Origin: Legionella clemsonensis | Lineage (GTDB): Bacteria > Pseudomonadota > Gammaproteobacteria > Legionellales > Legionellaceae | DNA: 64,000 bases | NCBI RefSeq assembly: GCF_002240035.1 | Contig: NZ_CP016397.1 | Span: forward strand, 1,036,001-1,100,000 | Direction: 5' to 3' | Notes under the pieces: model-generated | Databases searched by the model: none | What the model was told of the DNA's origin: nothing | The model's input: only the letters and a program-made list of their open reading frames with translations | Shown: positions 50,976 through 62,175 of the stretch, one piece after another | How positions within the stretch are numbered: position 1 is the first letter of the stretch | Layout of the letters: every line of letters starts with the position of its first letter | Program-made: the position numbers and the translations under genes

Positions 50976-51534
50976 GTTGCTCTAAAAAATGGGTTAATAA
51001 TTGCAAACCATATTCACTTAAAATGGCTTCGGGATGAAATTGTAGCCCATAAAGTGGGTATTGACGATGAGAAATCGCCATAATAGCGTCTTCAGCCCAT
51101 GCATCGATAGAAAAGCAAGAGGGCAAGGTGGATGGCTCTACTGCCAGCGAATGATAGCGAGTTGCTTGAAAAGGACTGGGTAGATCACGGAAAAGTCCTT
51201 GGTTACAGTGAATAATTGCTGAGGTTTTTCCATGCATAATAGTCGGAGCACGTACAATTGATGCACCAAATGCATAGGCTAAACATTGGTGGCCAAGGCA
51301 GATTCCCAAGATAGAAATTTGTCGATGGAATCGTTCAATTGCCGATAATGAGATGCCAGCATCCTGTGGTCCTTTGGGACCCGGAGAAATAACGAGGTAT
51401 TGCGGCTGGAGCGTTTCAATGTCACTTAATGTAATGCGGTCATTCGCATAAACTAAAACATGCTGGTTTAAGGATTGAAAATATTGAACCAAGTTATAAG
51501 TGAAGGAATCATAGTTATCAATAATGAGTAGCAT
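50962..51534 (-). CDS. trpG: Anthranilate synthase component II (glutamine amidotransferase)
   Basis: Supplies ammonia from glutamine to TrpE. 190 residues, class I amidotransferase. Catalytic Cys in GICLGHQCLAYAFG near residue 79, and the His-Glu pair in LQFHPEAILSEYG near the C-terminus; VISPGPKGPQDAG marks the TrpG/PabA group. The protein may also serve PabB. trpE is not adjacent: the gene lies downstream of lptB with a repeat between, so trpE must be elsewhere. Confidence 0.93.
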   Translation of the reverse strand: MLLIIDNYDSFTYNLVQYFQSLNQHVLVYANDRITLSDIETLQPQYLVISPGPKGPQDAGISLSAIERFHRQISILGICLGHQCLAYAFGASIVRAPTIMHGKTSAIIHCNQGLFRDLPSPFQATRYHSLAVEPSTLPSCFSIDAWAEDAIMAISHRQYPLYGLQFHPEAILSEYGLQLLTHFLEQHEYK

Positions 51535-51594
51535 AATTGCCTAATACCAATTTAAAAATAGTGAGAACGGGGCTGACGCATGAAACAATGTTTA

Positions 51595-51680
51595 ATTTCC
51601 ACGTTCCGCGGTTTAGCCGCGGGATCCAGTGATGCTGCAAGAGGGCTGGATCCCGCGAACGAGTCGCGGGACGTAGAAAT
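51595..51680. repeat. Palindromic MITE-like element of 86 bases
   Basis: Two arms of exactly 35 bases (51595-51629 and 51646-51680) are inverted copies of each other apart from two single mismatches and a central block of seven. They surround a 16-base loop. The shared ends are ATTTC-ACGT and CGCGGGATCCAG. Each arm can also fold on itself (CCGCGG TTTAG CCGCGG on the left; CCCGCG AACGAGT CGCGGG on the right). The GC content is much higher than around it. It lies between trpG and lptB. Similar GGATCCAG-type palindromes are dispersed in many proteobacterial genomes. Confidence 0.8.
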
Positions 51681-51745
51681 AGGGAGCAGATTAATATCAT
51701 CATTAACTTTAATTTTCATGCATAGACTTGATGGTGGGGAAAATC

Positions 51746-52471
51746 TTATAAGGAAAACTCTTCTCCCAAATAAACAGCCCTGACTTGCTGGTTTCCTAAA
51801 ATGGTTTCAGGAGTCCCTTCGCAAAGAATGTTTCCCTGGCTTACAATATAAGCGCGCTCACAAATATCCAGCGTTTCACGCACATTATGGTCAGTAATCA
51901 ATACACCAATGCCTTTATCACAGAGATGAAGAATAATTTTTTTTATGTCCAGAACAGAAATAGGATCAACGCCGGCAAAAGGTTCATCCAGCAAAATAAA
52001 ATTGGGCTCAATGGCAAGAGCACGTGCAATTTCAACCCGGCGTCGCTCACCACCAGAAAGACTCATGCCAAGACTTTTTTGAATGTGGGAGATATGGAAT
52101 TCCTGCATTAATTCCTGTAATTTAGCTTGACGACTTTGCTCATCCAAATCTTTGCGAAGCTGCAGAATGGATAAAATGTTGTCAGAAACAGACATCTTTC
52201 GAAATACAGAAGCTTCCTGTGGCAAATACCCTATCCCCAAGCGTGCACGTTGATGCATGGGTGCTTTAGTAATATCTTGAGCATTTAAAATAATTTGCCC
52301 TTCGTCACAAGACTGCAACCCAACAATCATGTAAAAACAGGTTGTTTTTCCTGCACCATTCGGGCCTAACAATCCTACGCACTCGCCACTGCGAATAGTA
52401 ATGCTTACATCATTAACAACGGTTCGGGCCTTAAACGATTTTTTTAAATGTTTTGCTACTAACTCACTCAT
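51746..52471 (-). CDS. lptB: LPS export ABC transporter ATP-binding protein
   Basis: Cytoplasmic ATPase of the LptBFG complex, which drives LPS through the LptC-LptA bridge. 241 residues. Walker [14 protein letters not shown]-loop [10 protein letters not shown], signature [17 protein letters not shown], Walker [17 protein letters not shown] and the H-loop [10 protein letters not shown]. The [17 protein letters not shown] and [16 protein letters not shown] segments are characteristic of LptB. Start overlaps the lptA stop by four bases. lptFG are not in the window. In E. coli rpoN follows lptB; here trpGDC does. Confidence 0.96.
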   Translation of the reverse strand: MSELVAKHLKKSFKARTVVNDVSITIRSGECVGLLGPNGAGKTTCFYMIVGLQSCDEGQIILNAQDITKAPMHQRARLGIGYLPQEASVFRKMSVSDNILSILQLRKDLDEQSRQAKLQELMQEFHISHIQKSLGMSLSGGERRRVEIARALAIEPNFILLDEPFAGVDPISVLDIKKIILHLCDKGIGVLITDHNVRETLDICERAYIVSQGNILCEGTPETILGNQQVRAVYLGEEFSL

Positions 52472-52965
52472 GCTTTTTTCTCGGGATGAATGACAATCGT
52501 GGTACGATTTTTACGATCACCTTTAGAAATAACATGTTGCTTTTCAGTGTCATAGCTAATTTTTGGACCTGAGAAAGAATTGTCGCCCTGAGTAACGCGA
52601 GCATTTCCTATTAATTCTACCAAATGACGCTCAGGATAGTAGCGAATCATATTGGCATAAGCATGTAACAAGGGTTTATCCTGCGCTGTCTGGGTCCAAA
52701 AATGAGCTTGTTCTTTGTCATCTCCAAAAGCAATCGCAAGTATTAATTTATTTTGCTGATCACCTTCAGTAATAGCTCTGGCTGCTCGTAAATGTGACGT
52801 GCCTTGATCAAACTCGACGTTTCCAATGTATTCACCGCGATGGGTTTGCTGATTTAAATCAGCGGAGTCAGCCGATAATTCAGCTATTTTTTCACGATCA
52901 TCGGGCATAGCAAAACTTAATCTCATCACAAGAATCAGGATAAAAACAAAACATAGCTTGATCAT
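52468..52965 (-). CDS. lptA: Periplasmic LPS transport protein
   Basis: Forms the OstA/LptA beta-jellyroll bridge between LptC and LptD. The mature part has [37 protein letters not shown] and [30 protein letters not shown], both typical OstA repeats. The frame is open to an ATG at 52995. ATG 52965 is chosen because it starts a clean signal peptide ([19 protein letters not shown]) and follows the lptC stop by one base. ATG 52986 is a possible alternative. No strong ribosome-binding site is evident, so translation may depend on coupling. Confidence 0.92.
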   Translation of the reverse strand: MIKLCFVFILILVMRLSFAMPDDREKIAELSADSADLNQQTHRGEYIGNVEFDQGTSHLRAARAITEGDQQNKLILAIAFGDDKEQAHFWTQTAQDKPLLHAYANMIRYYPERHLVELIGNARVTQGDNSFSGPKISYDTEKQHVISKGDRKNRTTIVIHPEKKA

Positions 52966-52966
52966 C

Positions 52967-53536
52967 TTAACCGTGTTTGGGTTCATAAGTTGCATGTGCC
53001 CTACTTAGTTGTACGCGTTTGTCAGCTAGATAAGCCTTCATTCCTTGAGAATGTACAATACTCCCTGGTTGTTCAAAACTGACAGCCAAATCAGTGGTTG
53101 CCAGTTTTTCCCTGGAAAAGTAGATTAATTTTTCCGTTTTCATCGTACTTTCTTGCGAGTGCTCTCCTTTATTTTGGTGAACAACAACATGGTGCATAAA
53201 AGTAATTTGCTCACCGCCATGAATCGCTTTTGCATACTCAGAGCTAATTTGCCAGGCCGGTTGCTCTGGTTGGTTAATGGTTATTTGCGGCATTTTTAAT
53301 AAATTGGTGTTTTCTGCTGGAATGTGTTGCATCTCTGGTGTGTGCAAGTAATTAATGAGTTTTCCTTTTTCATCAAAGCGGCGCACTGTTAAATTGGTTA
53401 CTATGGTATCTGCCGATTGTGAAAGTATTGTCTCATCAAGTTTGGCAGTAGCTGTTGAGCCTGCAAAATACCATCCAGCGCAGGCAAGTGCTATTAGTGC
53501 ACTGAATAACCAAGCGGCTTGTTTTGCTGCATTCAT
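52967..53536 (-). CDS. lptC: LPS export system protein
   Basis: Inner-membrane-anchored protein that receives LPS from LptBFG and passes it to LptA. 189 residues with one N-terminal TM segment (AAWLFSALIALACAGWYFAG) and a periplasmic jellyroll containing RRFDEKGKLINYLHTPEMQHIP, ISSEYAKAIHGGEQITFMHHVVVHQ and QGMKAYLADKRVQLSRAHATYEP. Start overlaps the kdsC stop in an ATGA arrangement. Confidence 0.94.
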   Translation of the reverse strand: MNAAKQAAWLFSALIALACAGWYFAGSTATAKLDETILSQSADTIVTNLTVRRFDEKGKLINYLHTPEMQHIPAENTNLLKMPQITINQPEQPAWQISSEYAKAIHGGEQITFMHHVVVHQNKGEHSQESTMKTEKLIYFSREKLATTDLAVSFEQPGSIVHSQGMKAYLADKRVQLSRAHATYEPKHG

Positions 53537-54060
53537 GAGATTAAGTACCTTGTCAGTGCTATTTCTTGTTTATTTTGCGCATTTAAAATTAATTCACAGA
53601 CTTCCCTAACGGCACCACGGCCTCCAGTTTGCTCCGTTTGCCAGATTGCAAACTCTTTAACCTGGGGCACTGCATTGGCTACAGCCACTCCTAAACCAAC
53701 TTGTTGTATAATAGGCAAGTCTGGTAAATCATCGCCCACATAGGCAAATTCAGTATAGTCAAAACCAAGGCGCTGCTTAAGTTGTGCGAAAGCATCTCGC
53801 TTATCCACCTGACCAGTATAATAATGAAGAATACCGAGTTGTTTCATGCGGTGGTCAATGACAGCATTCACTGAAGTGGTAATAATTGCTACCTCAATAC
53901 CCGCTGCCATTAATAGCTTCAACCCCATCCCATCCTGTACATGAAAAGCTTTCAGTTCATTGCCAAAATTGTCAACATATAAAAGACCATCAGTCAGAAC
54001 ACCATCAACGTCGCAGATTAAACATTTAATTTTTTTTGCTTTTTCAATTAATTCATTCAT
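53533..54060 (-). CDS. kdsC: 3-deoxy-D-manno-octulosonate 8-phosphate phosphatase
   Basis: HAD-type phosphatase that makes free Kdo for LPS. 175 residues. Catalytic DVDGVLTDG with the nucleophile Asp, GMGLKLLMAAGIEVAIITTS, the KRDAF segment with Lys, and YVGDDLPDLPIIQQVGLGVAVANA. The frame extends upstream to 54168 into kdsD, but ATG 54060 gives the family N-terminus (MNELIEKAKKIKCLICDVDG). The end overlaps lptC. Confidence 0.95.
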   Translation of the reverse strand: MNELIEKAKKIKCLICDVDGVLTDGLLYVDNFGNELKAFHVQDGMGLKLLMAAGIEVAIITTSVNAVIDHRMKQLGILHYYTGQVDKRDAFAQLKQRLGFDYTEFAYVGDDLPDLPIIQQVGLGVAVANAVPQVKEFAIWQTEQTGGRGAVREVCELILNAQNKQEIALTRYLIS

Positions 54061-54100
54061 TTCTGTGTTTACCTTAAACAAGCTGTTTAGTTGCCTTAGC

Positions 54101-55078
54101 TTAAAAAACACCTGCTCGCAGCAGATCATGTAAATGTACAACAGCTTTCGGTCGATTAGCATCATCAACTACCACCAGCGATGTAATACTGTATTTTTGC
54201 ATTATCGCTAATGCTTCAGCAGCTAAAAGCCCCTTTTTAATAGTTTTGCAGTTTTTACTCATTACCATGGCTAATGGGGTCGTATTAATGTCAAAATTTT
54301 GCGTTAAGGTTCTTCTGACGTCTCCATCGGTATAAACACCAGCAAGATACCCATGAGCATCTGTTACACAAGTCATTCCTAATTTTTTTGCAGTGACTTC
54401 AATAAGCGCTTCACTAATGGTAGCTTGATCATTAATCAAGGGTAATTCATCCCCTTCATGCCATAGCTCATCAATGCGCAGTAATAACCGCCTACCTAAA
54501 GCTCCACCAGGATGTGCCAGGGCAAAATCTTCAGCACTAAATCCTCTTGCCTGTAATAAGGCGATAGCTAGAGCATCACCCATCACCAATGACACAGTAG
54601 TACTTGTTGTAGGCGCAAGGCCTAAGGGACAAGCCTCCTGGCCAACACTGATATCGAGATTAACATCTGCTGATTTGGCAATGGTTGATTCCGGATTTCC
54701 GGTTAAGGTAATAAGTGGAACCTCCAAACGTTTTAACAGCGGCAGCAGGGTCACGATTTCATTTGTAAAACCTGAATTGGAAATCGCAAGGACAGTGTCT
54801 TGACGTGTAATCATACCCAGGTCACCATGACTGGCTTCACCTGGGTGCATAAAAAAAGCTGGAGTACCAGTGCTTGCAAAAGTCGCAGCAATTTTGGTTC
54901 CAATATGCCCTGATTTGCCCATCCCGGTTACTACAACACGTCCTTTGCAGGCCAGTAAAAGTTCGCAAGCTGTCTCAAAACGTTGATCAATACGCTGAGT
55001 TAAATCAAATACTGCCTGTGCTTCGGTTTCAATGACTGCAAGACCTAATTTGCAAAAATTCATGTTCTTTGGTGTCAT
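54101..55078 (-). CDS. kdsD: Arabinose 5-phosphate isomerase
   Basis: First step of Kdo synthesis: ribulose 5-phosphate to arabinose 5-phosphate. 325 residues. SIS domain with VVTGMGKSGHIGTKIAATFASTGTPAFFMHPGEASHGDLGMI and AISNSGFTNEIVTLLPLLK, followed by two CBS domains (about 205-325) with GVYTDGDVRRTL and SITSLVVVDDANRP. Leads the kdsD-kdsC-lptC-lptA-lptB unit, divergent from the methyltransferase-like gene. Confidence 0.96.
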   Translation of the reverse strand: MTPKNMNFCKLGLAVIETEAQAVFDLTQRIDQRFETACELLLACKGRVVVTGMGKSGHIGTKIAATFASTGTPAFFMHPGEASHGDLGMITRQDTVLAISNSGFTNEIVTLLPLLKRLEVPLITLTGNPESTIAKSADVNLDISVGQEACPLGLAPTTSTTVSLVMGDALAIALLQARGFSAEDFALAHPGGALGRRLLLRIDELWHEGDELPLINDQATISEALIEVTAKKLGMTCVTDAHGYLAGVYTDGDVRRTLTQNFDINTTPLAMVMSKNCKTIKKGLLAAEALAIMQKYSITSLVVVDDANRPKAVVHLHDLLRAGVF

Positions 55079-55291
55079 TTGAACAGGGGATAGAGTGTAC
55101 CATAACTAGTAACAAAATGGGTATAATTGACTGCAGCTTATCCTGCGGTTATCGCGTTAATAATGCTTGAGATGAGCCATCGAAAGAATGCATTACGTGA
55201 AAAGTACTAACTGCCTTTTCCGTAATCCAATTGTATTTAAAAACAATTAAAAGTAAAATATATATCCACTGCTATTTATTTTGAATTTTAA

Positions 55292-56242
55292 ATGTCTTTT
55301 ATTTTTAATAATTTTCCCAACCCAAGTCTATTTTCTCAGCGACACTTTCGTATTTCTTATTCTCTTCTACCCGCAATTAGGGGCCTAATATCAAATTGTG
55401 TTCGTGACGATGCGTTAAACCTATTTAGTGTTGCCTGTGGTACTGCCCTGGAGGTCTCTACTCTTGAACTGTTGGCTCGTTCCGGGGAAAGAGAGTTTAA
55501 TTATTTTGGCTGTGATATCAACAAGCGGGATTTAAGATTCAATACTCGTCTCTTGAAGAAAACAGCATCAAATGTTCATCAAACTTACATATATTCTGAT
55601 ATGGCTAGTGCTCCTCCAATACCATTGATTGCAGAGGCTGGTTGTATTCTTTGGCGTCACCCAGAATTTTTAAGTGACCATTCCGAAGTGCCTAAAAAAT
55701 TGATTCTGGATATGTGTCAAATTCTGTGGAATATTCTAAAGAATAAAGAACAACAAGCTCCTGTCTTAATTACTTGCTATGATCCGCATGAGATGATGTT
55801 GGTTTTAGAACTTGTTCACCAATTCTGCGAAGATGATCTTAAATATAATTTAAATATTGATAAGCAAGATGGACGAGCATCTTGGCAAAACCCAATTATT
55901 GACTCTGAGGACTTAGATCCCTTATTTAATCTAAATCATCAAGATCAATGTCAATTGTTAATTACCCGGTGTCAGCCTAAAAATCTCAATGTTAATCAGA
56001 CAATATTTATTACAGCATTAGCGAAGGCCTTTCAAAGTATCCTGCCAAAATTACAAAATCAACCCCCGCTTCTTTTGAAAAGTTTGAAAGAACCTACTCT
56101 CGATGTGTTGAGAGAGGGCGCTATCTATTTGAACAATCAAATTCGAGAATCGTTTAATCCTTTTGTTAAAAGAGAGGAGTTATGTTCGGTACTTATGAAC
56201 TCCTATGAACAGTCAGAGCAGGCGCAGTTATTGAGTTATTAA
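55292..56242 (+). CDS. Methyltransferase-like protein, unknown substrate
   Basis: 316 residues, no signal peptide. LNLFSVACGTALEVSTLELL (42-61) fits motif I of class I SAM-dependent methyltransferases, and NYFGCDINKRDL (70-81) places an acidic residue (D75) at the end of strand beta-2 as expected. GCILWRHPEFL near 118-128 may be the motif IV region. The C-terminal 80 residues are helical and have no parallel I can name. No clear ribosome-binding site precedes ATG 55292. It stands where E. coli has yrbG, between kdsD and mlaF, but is not related to YrbG. It could be a translocated methyltransferase or an envelope-locus enzyme. Confidence 0.65.
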   Translation: MSFIFNNFPNPSLFSQRHFRISYSLLPAIRGLISNCVRDDALNLFSVACGTALEVSTLELLARSGEREFNYFGCDINKRDLRFNTRLLKKTASNVHQTYIYSDMASAPPIPLIAEAGCILWRHPEFLSDHSEVPKKLILDMCQILWNILKNKEQQAPVLITCYDPHEMMLVLELVHQFCEDDLKYNLNIDKQDGRASWQNPIIDSEDLDPLFNLNHQDQCQLLITRCQPKNLNVNQTIFITALAKAFQSILPKLQNQPPLLLKSLKEPTLDVLREGAIYLNNQIRESFNPFVKREELCSVLMNSYEQSEQAQLLSY

Positions 56243-56351
56243 GTAAGGGTCCCATACAGGTGCGGAAGGAATGTAGGCTTTAGTTTTAATTCGCAAAATA
56301 ATACGTATCAAGTATAATTATCTTTTCCATTCATTTGCCGGTAAAAAATAC

Positions 56352-57149
56352 ATGCAAAATAATTTGGTGCAAATCACTAATCTTACCTTTTCTCGAGGTG
56401 AACGTTGTATTTTTAATGGCGTTAATATGACAATGGAGCAAGGAAAAATTACTGCTATTATGGGACCGAGTGGTAGTGGCAAAACAACGCTTCTGCGTTT
56501 AATAGGAGCTCAACTTTATCCGCAAGCAGGTACTATCTCTGTTGCTGGGAATAATATCCACGAGCTGTCTCGAAAAGAGTTGTATCTTGCACGTCGCAAA
56601 ATGGGGTTGTTATTTCAAAGTAGCGCACTCTTTACCCATCTGTCAGTTTTTGATAATGTCGCCTTCCCATTGCGGGAGCACACTAATCTTAATGAAGCCA
56701 TGCTTCGTGATGTCGTGTTAATGAAACTTGAGGCTGTTGGGCTGCGGGGAGCAGCGCAGTTGATGCCGGATGAGCTCTCAGGTGGGATGGCAAGACGCGT
56801 GGCTCTGGCCCGCACAATTGCACTGGATCCTGAACTAATGATGTATGATGAGCCTTTTACGGGCCAAGATCCCATTTCAATGGGAGTGCTTGTTCGTTTA
56901 ATTAAGCGATTAAATCAGCTTTTACAAACAACCACGATTATTGTTTCTCATGATGTTGAAGAAACCTGTTCAATTGCTGACTACATTTATTTGATTGCCG
57001 GTGGTCTCGTCATTGGACATGGCACACCTCTTGAATTAAAAAACTCTAACCAACCTCAAGTCAGGCAATTTATGCATGGTGAAGCTGATGGTGTAGTGCC
57101 GTTTCATTATCCGGCGCGTCCTTATACAGAGGAGTTACTCGATGCTTGA
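56352..57149 (+). CDS. mlaF: Phospholipid-transport ABC ATPase
   Basis: ATPase of the MlaFEDB complex that moves phospholipids between the outer and inner membranes to keep lipid asymmetry. 265 residues. Walker [14 protein letters not shown], signature [19 protein letters not shown], Walker [19 protein letters not shown]-loop [10 protein letters not shown]. The phrase FTGQDPI is characteristic of MlaF. First gene of mlaFEDCB-ibaG-murA; overlaps mlaE by eight bases. Confidence 0.97.
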   Translation: MQNNLVQITNLTFSRGERCIFNGVNMTMEQGKITAIMGPSGSGKTTLLRLIGAQLYPQAGTISVAGNNIHELSRKELYLARRKMGLLFQSSALFTHLSVFDNVAFPLREHTNLNEAMLRDVVLMKLEAVGLRGAAQLMPDELSGGMARRVALARTIALDPELMMYDEPFTGQDPISMGVLVRLIKRLNQLLQTTTIIVSHDVEETCSIADYIYLIAGGLVIGHGTPLELKNSNQPQVRQFMHGEADGVVPFHYPARPYTEELLDA

Positions 57150-57924
57150 TAGGTTAGCTCGCGTAGGGCAGCGAGGCGTAATAAATTTGCAGACAATGGG
57201 ACAGTCAGGGGTATTTTTGCTACGCATGTTTTTAAGAAACCCTGATGTTTCGAGGCTCTGGCCTGCGTTGAAAAGGCAGCTCTATTTTGTTGGTGTTTTG
57301 TCCTGCTTAATAATTGTTGTTTCAGCGTTGTTTGTTGGCATGGTTATTGGTTTACAAGGGTATCACACGCTACAAAAATTTGGCGCCAGTAGTCAGCTGG
57401 GTCAACTGTTGGCGCTAAGTATTGCCAGAGAGCTTGGTCCAGTTATAAGCGCTTTACTGTTTGCAGGGCGTGCAGGCTCAGCGTTAACGGCAGAAATTGG
57501 TTTAATGAAGGCAACTGAACAGCTGGCCAGTATGGATATGATGGGAGTAGATCCCCTAGGTAGAGTAATTTATCCTCGCTTTTTGGCAGGCTTAATTTCT
57601 TTGCCGCTTTTGGCATTAATTTTTACCGCTGTTGCCATTTATGGCGGTTATTTTGTTGGTGTGGATTGGTTAGGTATTGATGCCGGCAGTTTTTGGTCTA
57701 ACATGCAAGCAGCTGTTGATTTTCGTTTAGATATTTTAAGCGGCATCATTAAAAGTGTGGTGTTTGCATTTGTAGTGGTATGGATAGCCGTATTTCAAGG
57801 GTTTAATTGTATTGCTACCGCGGAAGGTATTAGTCAGGCAACAACACGGACGGTTGTTTATTCTTCATTGGCAGTGCTGGGGCTTGACTTTATTTTGACC
57901 GCTATGATGATTGGAGGTTGGTAA
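57142..57924 (+). CDS. mlaE: Phospholipid-transport permease
   Basis: Inner-membrane permease of the MlaFEDB complex, 260 residues. Hydrophobic segments alternate with the family motifs [69 protein letters not shown], and GGWLxx at the end. The start overlaps the mlaF stop and the mlaD start follows the mlaE stop with no gap. Confidence 0.96.
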   Translation: MLDRLARVGQRGVINLQTMGQSGVFLLRMFLRNPDVSRLWPALKRQLYFVGVLSCLIIVVSALFVGMVIGLQGYHTLQKFGASSQLGQLLALSIARELGPVISALLFAGRAGSALTAEIGLMKATEQLASMDMMGVDPLGRVIYPRFLAGLISLPLLALIFTAVAIYGGYFVGVDWLGIDAGSFWSNMQAAVDFRLDILSGIIKSVVFAFVVVWIAVFQGFNCIATAEGISQATTRTVVYSSLAVLGLDFILTAMMIGGW

Positions 57925-58404
57925 ATGAATAATAGGCAACGTTATATTGATATAAGCGTTGGAATTTTTATGTTGCTGGGTTTATTTGCCTTATTCGTTC
58001 TGGTAATGAAAGTGAGTGGTGTTACAACGTTAGTTTCCAATAAAGGTTATCATGTTACAGCTGAATTCACCGACATAGGTGGTTTAAAAGTGAGGGCTCC
58101 TGTTACCGTGGCTGGAGTAAAAATTGGAGAAGTAACCCACATCGAGCTGCAACCTGGGGAATTAAATGCCAGAGTAACAATGCGGTTACGCAATGATAAA
58201 CCAATCCCTTATGAGGATACTTCAGCCCGTATTTTAACTGAAGGACTAATTGGTTCTAATTACATCAGCATCGTACCGGGATTTGAAGATGAGGGGCAGG
58301 AACATCCTTATTTACGTGAAGGAGATGTTATTGCTAAAACACAAGAAGCTGTTATTCTTGAAAACTTAATAGGACAACTTTTGTTCAATATCAATAAAAA
58401 ATAG
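57925..58404 (+). CDS. mlaD: Phospholipid-transport periplasmic substrate-binding protein
   Basis: 159 residues: one N-terminal TM anchor (ISVGIFMLLGLFALFVLVM) followed by an MCE domain with YHVTAEFTDIGGLKVRAPVTVAGVKIGEV and ILTEGLIGSNYISIVPGFED. It forms a hexameric ring that channels lipid between MlaC and MlaE. ATG 57925 directly follows the mlaE stop, and GGAGG lies just upstream. Confidence 0.96.
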   Translation: MNNRQRYIDISVGIFMLLGLFALFVLVMKVSGVTTLVSNKGYHVTAEFTDIGGLKVRAPVTVAGVKIGEVTHIELQPGELNARVTMRLRNDKPIPYEDTSARILTEGLIGSNYISIVPGFEDEGQEHPYLREGDVIAKTQEAVILENLIGQLLFNINKK

Positions 58405-58412
58405 GGTGAATC

Positions 58413-59021
58413 ATGAGAGCAATCAAATCATTAATAATTGTAGGCTTGTTGTCACTCAGTCAATGGTTGTGGGCTCAGTCTTCTCCTTTGCCAATGCTTG
58501 AAAATACAGCAAATCAAATTATAACGACGTTGAAAGATAACAGAGCTAATTTAAAGGGTAATCCACATATTATTCATCAAGCAGTGCAGCGCTATCTCTT
58601 GCCAAATGTAGATGTAAGTGGAATGTCACGTTCTGTATTGGGTAGACAAGCCTGGAATAAAGCGACTGCCAGCGAAAGACAGCAATTTGCACATGAGTTT
58701 ACTCAGCTGGTGATTCGCACCTATGCAACTCCCCTGGCTGAATATACCGATGAAAAAGTTAAGTTTTTGCCTATCCGTGGCTCTCTGGACAATCGGTTTT
58801 TACGTGTGAACAGTGTAATTGTTCGCTCAAATGGTCAAAATATTCCTTTAAGCTACAGTTTAGTCTCCAAAAATGGAGTCTGGAAAATTTATGACTTAAG
58901 TGTGGAAGGAGTAAGTTTATTACAAAGTTTCCGTTCACAGTTTGCTGAAGCATTAAGAAATTCAAGTATGCAAGAAATTATTAGGCAACTGCGTGCTCAA
59001 CCAGGAAAAAAGGCGGCTTAA
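58413..59021 (+). CDS. mlaC: Periplasmic phospholipid carrier
   Basis: 202 residues with a signal peptide (KSLIIVGLLSLSQWLWA, cleavage near residue 22). The MlaC/Ttg2D fold shows VSGMSRSVLGRQAWNKATASERQQFAHEFTQLVIRTYATPLAEY and NGQNIPLSYSLVSKNGVWKIYDLSVEGVSLLQSFRSQF. It ferries phospholipid between MlaA in the outer membrane and MlaD. GGTGA precedes ATG 58413. Confidence 0.96.
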   Translation: MRAIKSLIIVGLLSLSQWLWAQSSPLPMLENTANQIITTLKDNRANLKGNPHIIHQAVQRYLLPNVDVSGMSRSVLGRQAWNKATASERQQFAHEFTQLVIRTYATPLAEYTDEKVKFLPIRGSLDNRFLRVNSVIVRSNGQNIPLSYSLVSKNGVWKIYDLSVEGVSLLQSFRSQFAEALRNSSMQEIIRQLRAQPGKKAA

Positions 59022-59306
59022 GTGGAAATTAAAGCATTCAAACCGTCTTCGGAAATGATATTTTCAACCGTTCAGGCTGATCGTGAGCGATTAGTTAAAT
59101 ATTTTCGTGAGGCGAGAGGACAAATTATAAAATTTGATTTAAGTGAGGTAACGCATTGCGACAGTGCAGGTCTTGCTCTGTTGATTGAAGCTAAACGGCT
59201 GAGCACCCAAAAAAACAAAATTTGCCAGATTGAAGGTGTACCTAAAGCTGTTCATGCATTGGCAGAGTTTTGTGGTGTAGACGCCATACTCAATAACATG
59301 AATTAA
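59022..59306 (+). CDS. mlaB: STAS-domain subunit of the phospholipid transporter
   Basis: 94-residue STAS-domain protein that binds MlaF and is needed for complex stability and ATPase activity. The STAS motif is FDLSEVTHCDSAGLALLIEAKRL (about 46-68), with the conserved DSAG Ser. It begins with GTG (59022) directly after the mlaC stop; no ATG is available near the family N-terminus. Confidence 0.92.
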   Translation: MEIKAFKPSSEMIFSTVQADRERLVKYFREARGQIIKFDLSEVTHCDSAGLALLIEAKRLSTQKNKICQIEGVPKAVHALAEFCGVDAILNNMN

Positions 59307-59328
59307 ACTCAATGTGAGAATAAGTTGT

Positions 59329-61586
<2,258 letters not shown>

Positions 61587-61590
<4 letters not shown>

Positions 61591-61919
61591 CCCCACTTTC
61601 GAGAAGGTGAATGCTCAGGGTTATATTCTTGAATTATTTGTGGATAGAAATCTTTAAAGCGTTGAACGATAGCAATTAATTTTTCATCATTAAACAAGCT
61701 CTGTAGTTCTTCACTATCAAAGTTAGTCTCTTCATTGAATACCTCACCGGCATCATTGATAGCGTTAAATAACTTCACTGCTATGTCACGACTTAGAAAA
61801 GAAGTATACTCATTATGAATATAGTTCAACACTTCCAATTTAAAGGAGCGCCTGTTCGCCACTAGATCAAAACTTAACTGATCGCAGCTGTCTACTCGCA
61901 AACTCTTATAGTGATGCAT
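61587..61919 (-). CDS. Hypothetical protein (110 aa)
   Basis: No family recognised. Polar, mainly helical, no signal peptide or TM segment, acidic in the middle (EVFNEETNFDSEELQ) and a basic/Pro-rich end (EHSPSRKWG). The ATG at 61919 has no clear ribosome-binding site. Convergent with the NIF3-family gene, sharing four bases. Codon use looks like its neighbours, so it is probably a true gene. Confidence 0.55.
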
Positions 61920-62175
61920 TTGTATGCTTATCGTGTAGTCTTTTCCAAGTTTATCAAGGAAAGTTTCTGCAGTTGGAAAATAGGCTTCTATTTCTGGTAG
62001 ATCATTTTGACATAGATAAATTAAGATAAGGTTAAGAAGTATACAAATAGGATATATTTTGGATTATAGTAGGAGTAGAAATAAATTTGTTTGGTGCTGA
62101 TGATTATTTCGCGTCCACTAGTTAGAATTTCAAATCAGCAGCTTCAATGGGTGCGATTGATTATGAGGAGAAATA

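Noticed and set aside
62040-62175. yybP-ykoY (manganese) riboswitch ahead of the TerC-family gene
   Set aside because: The leader is short and AT-rich, and I could not find the conserved paired elements.
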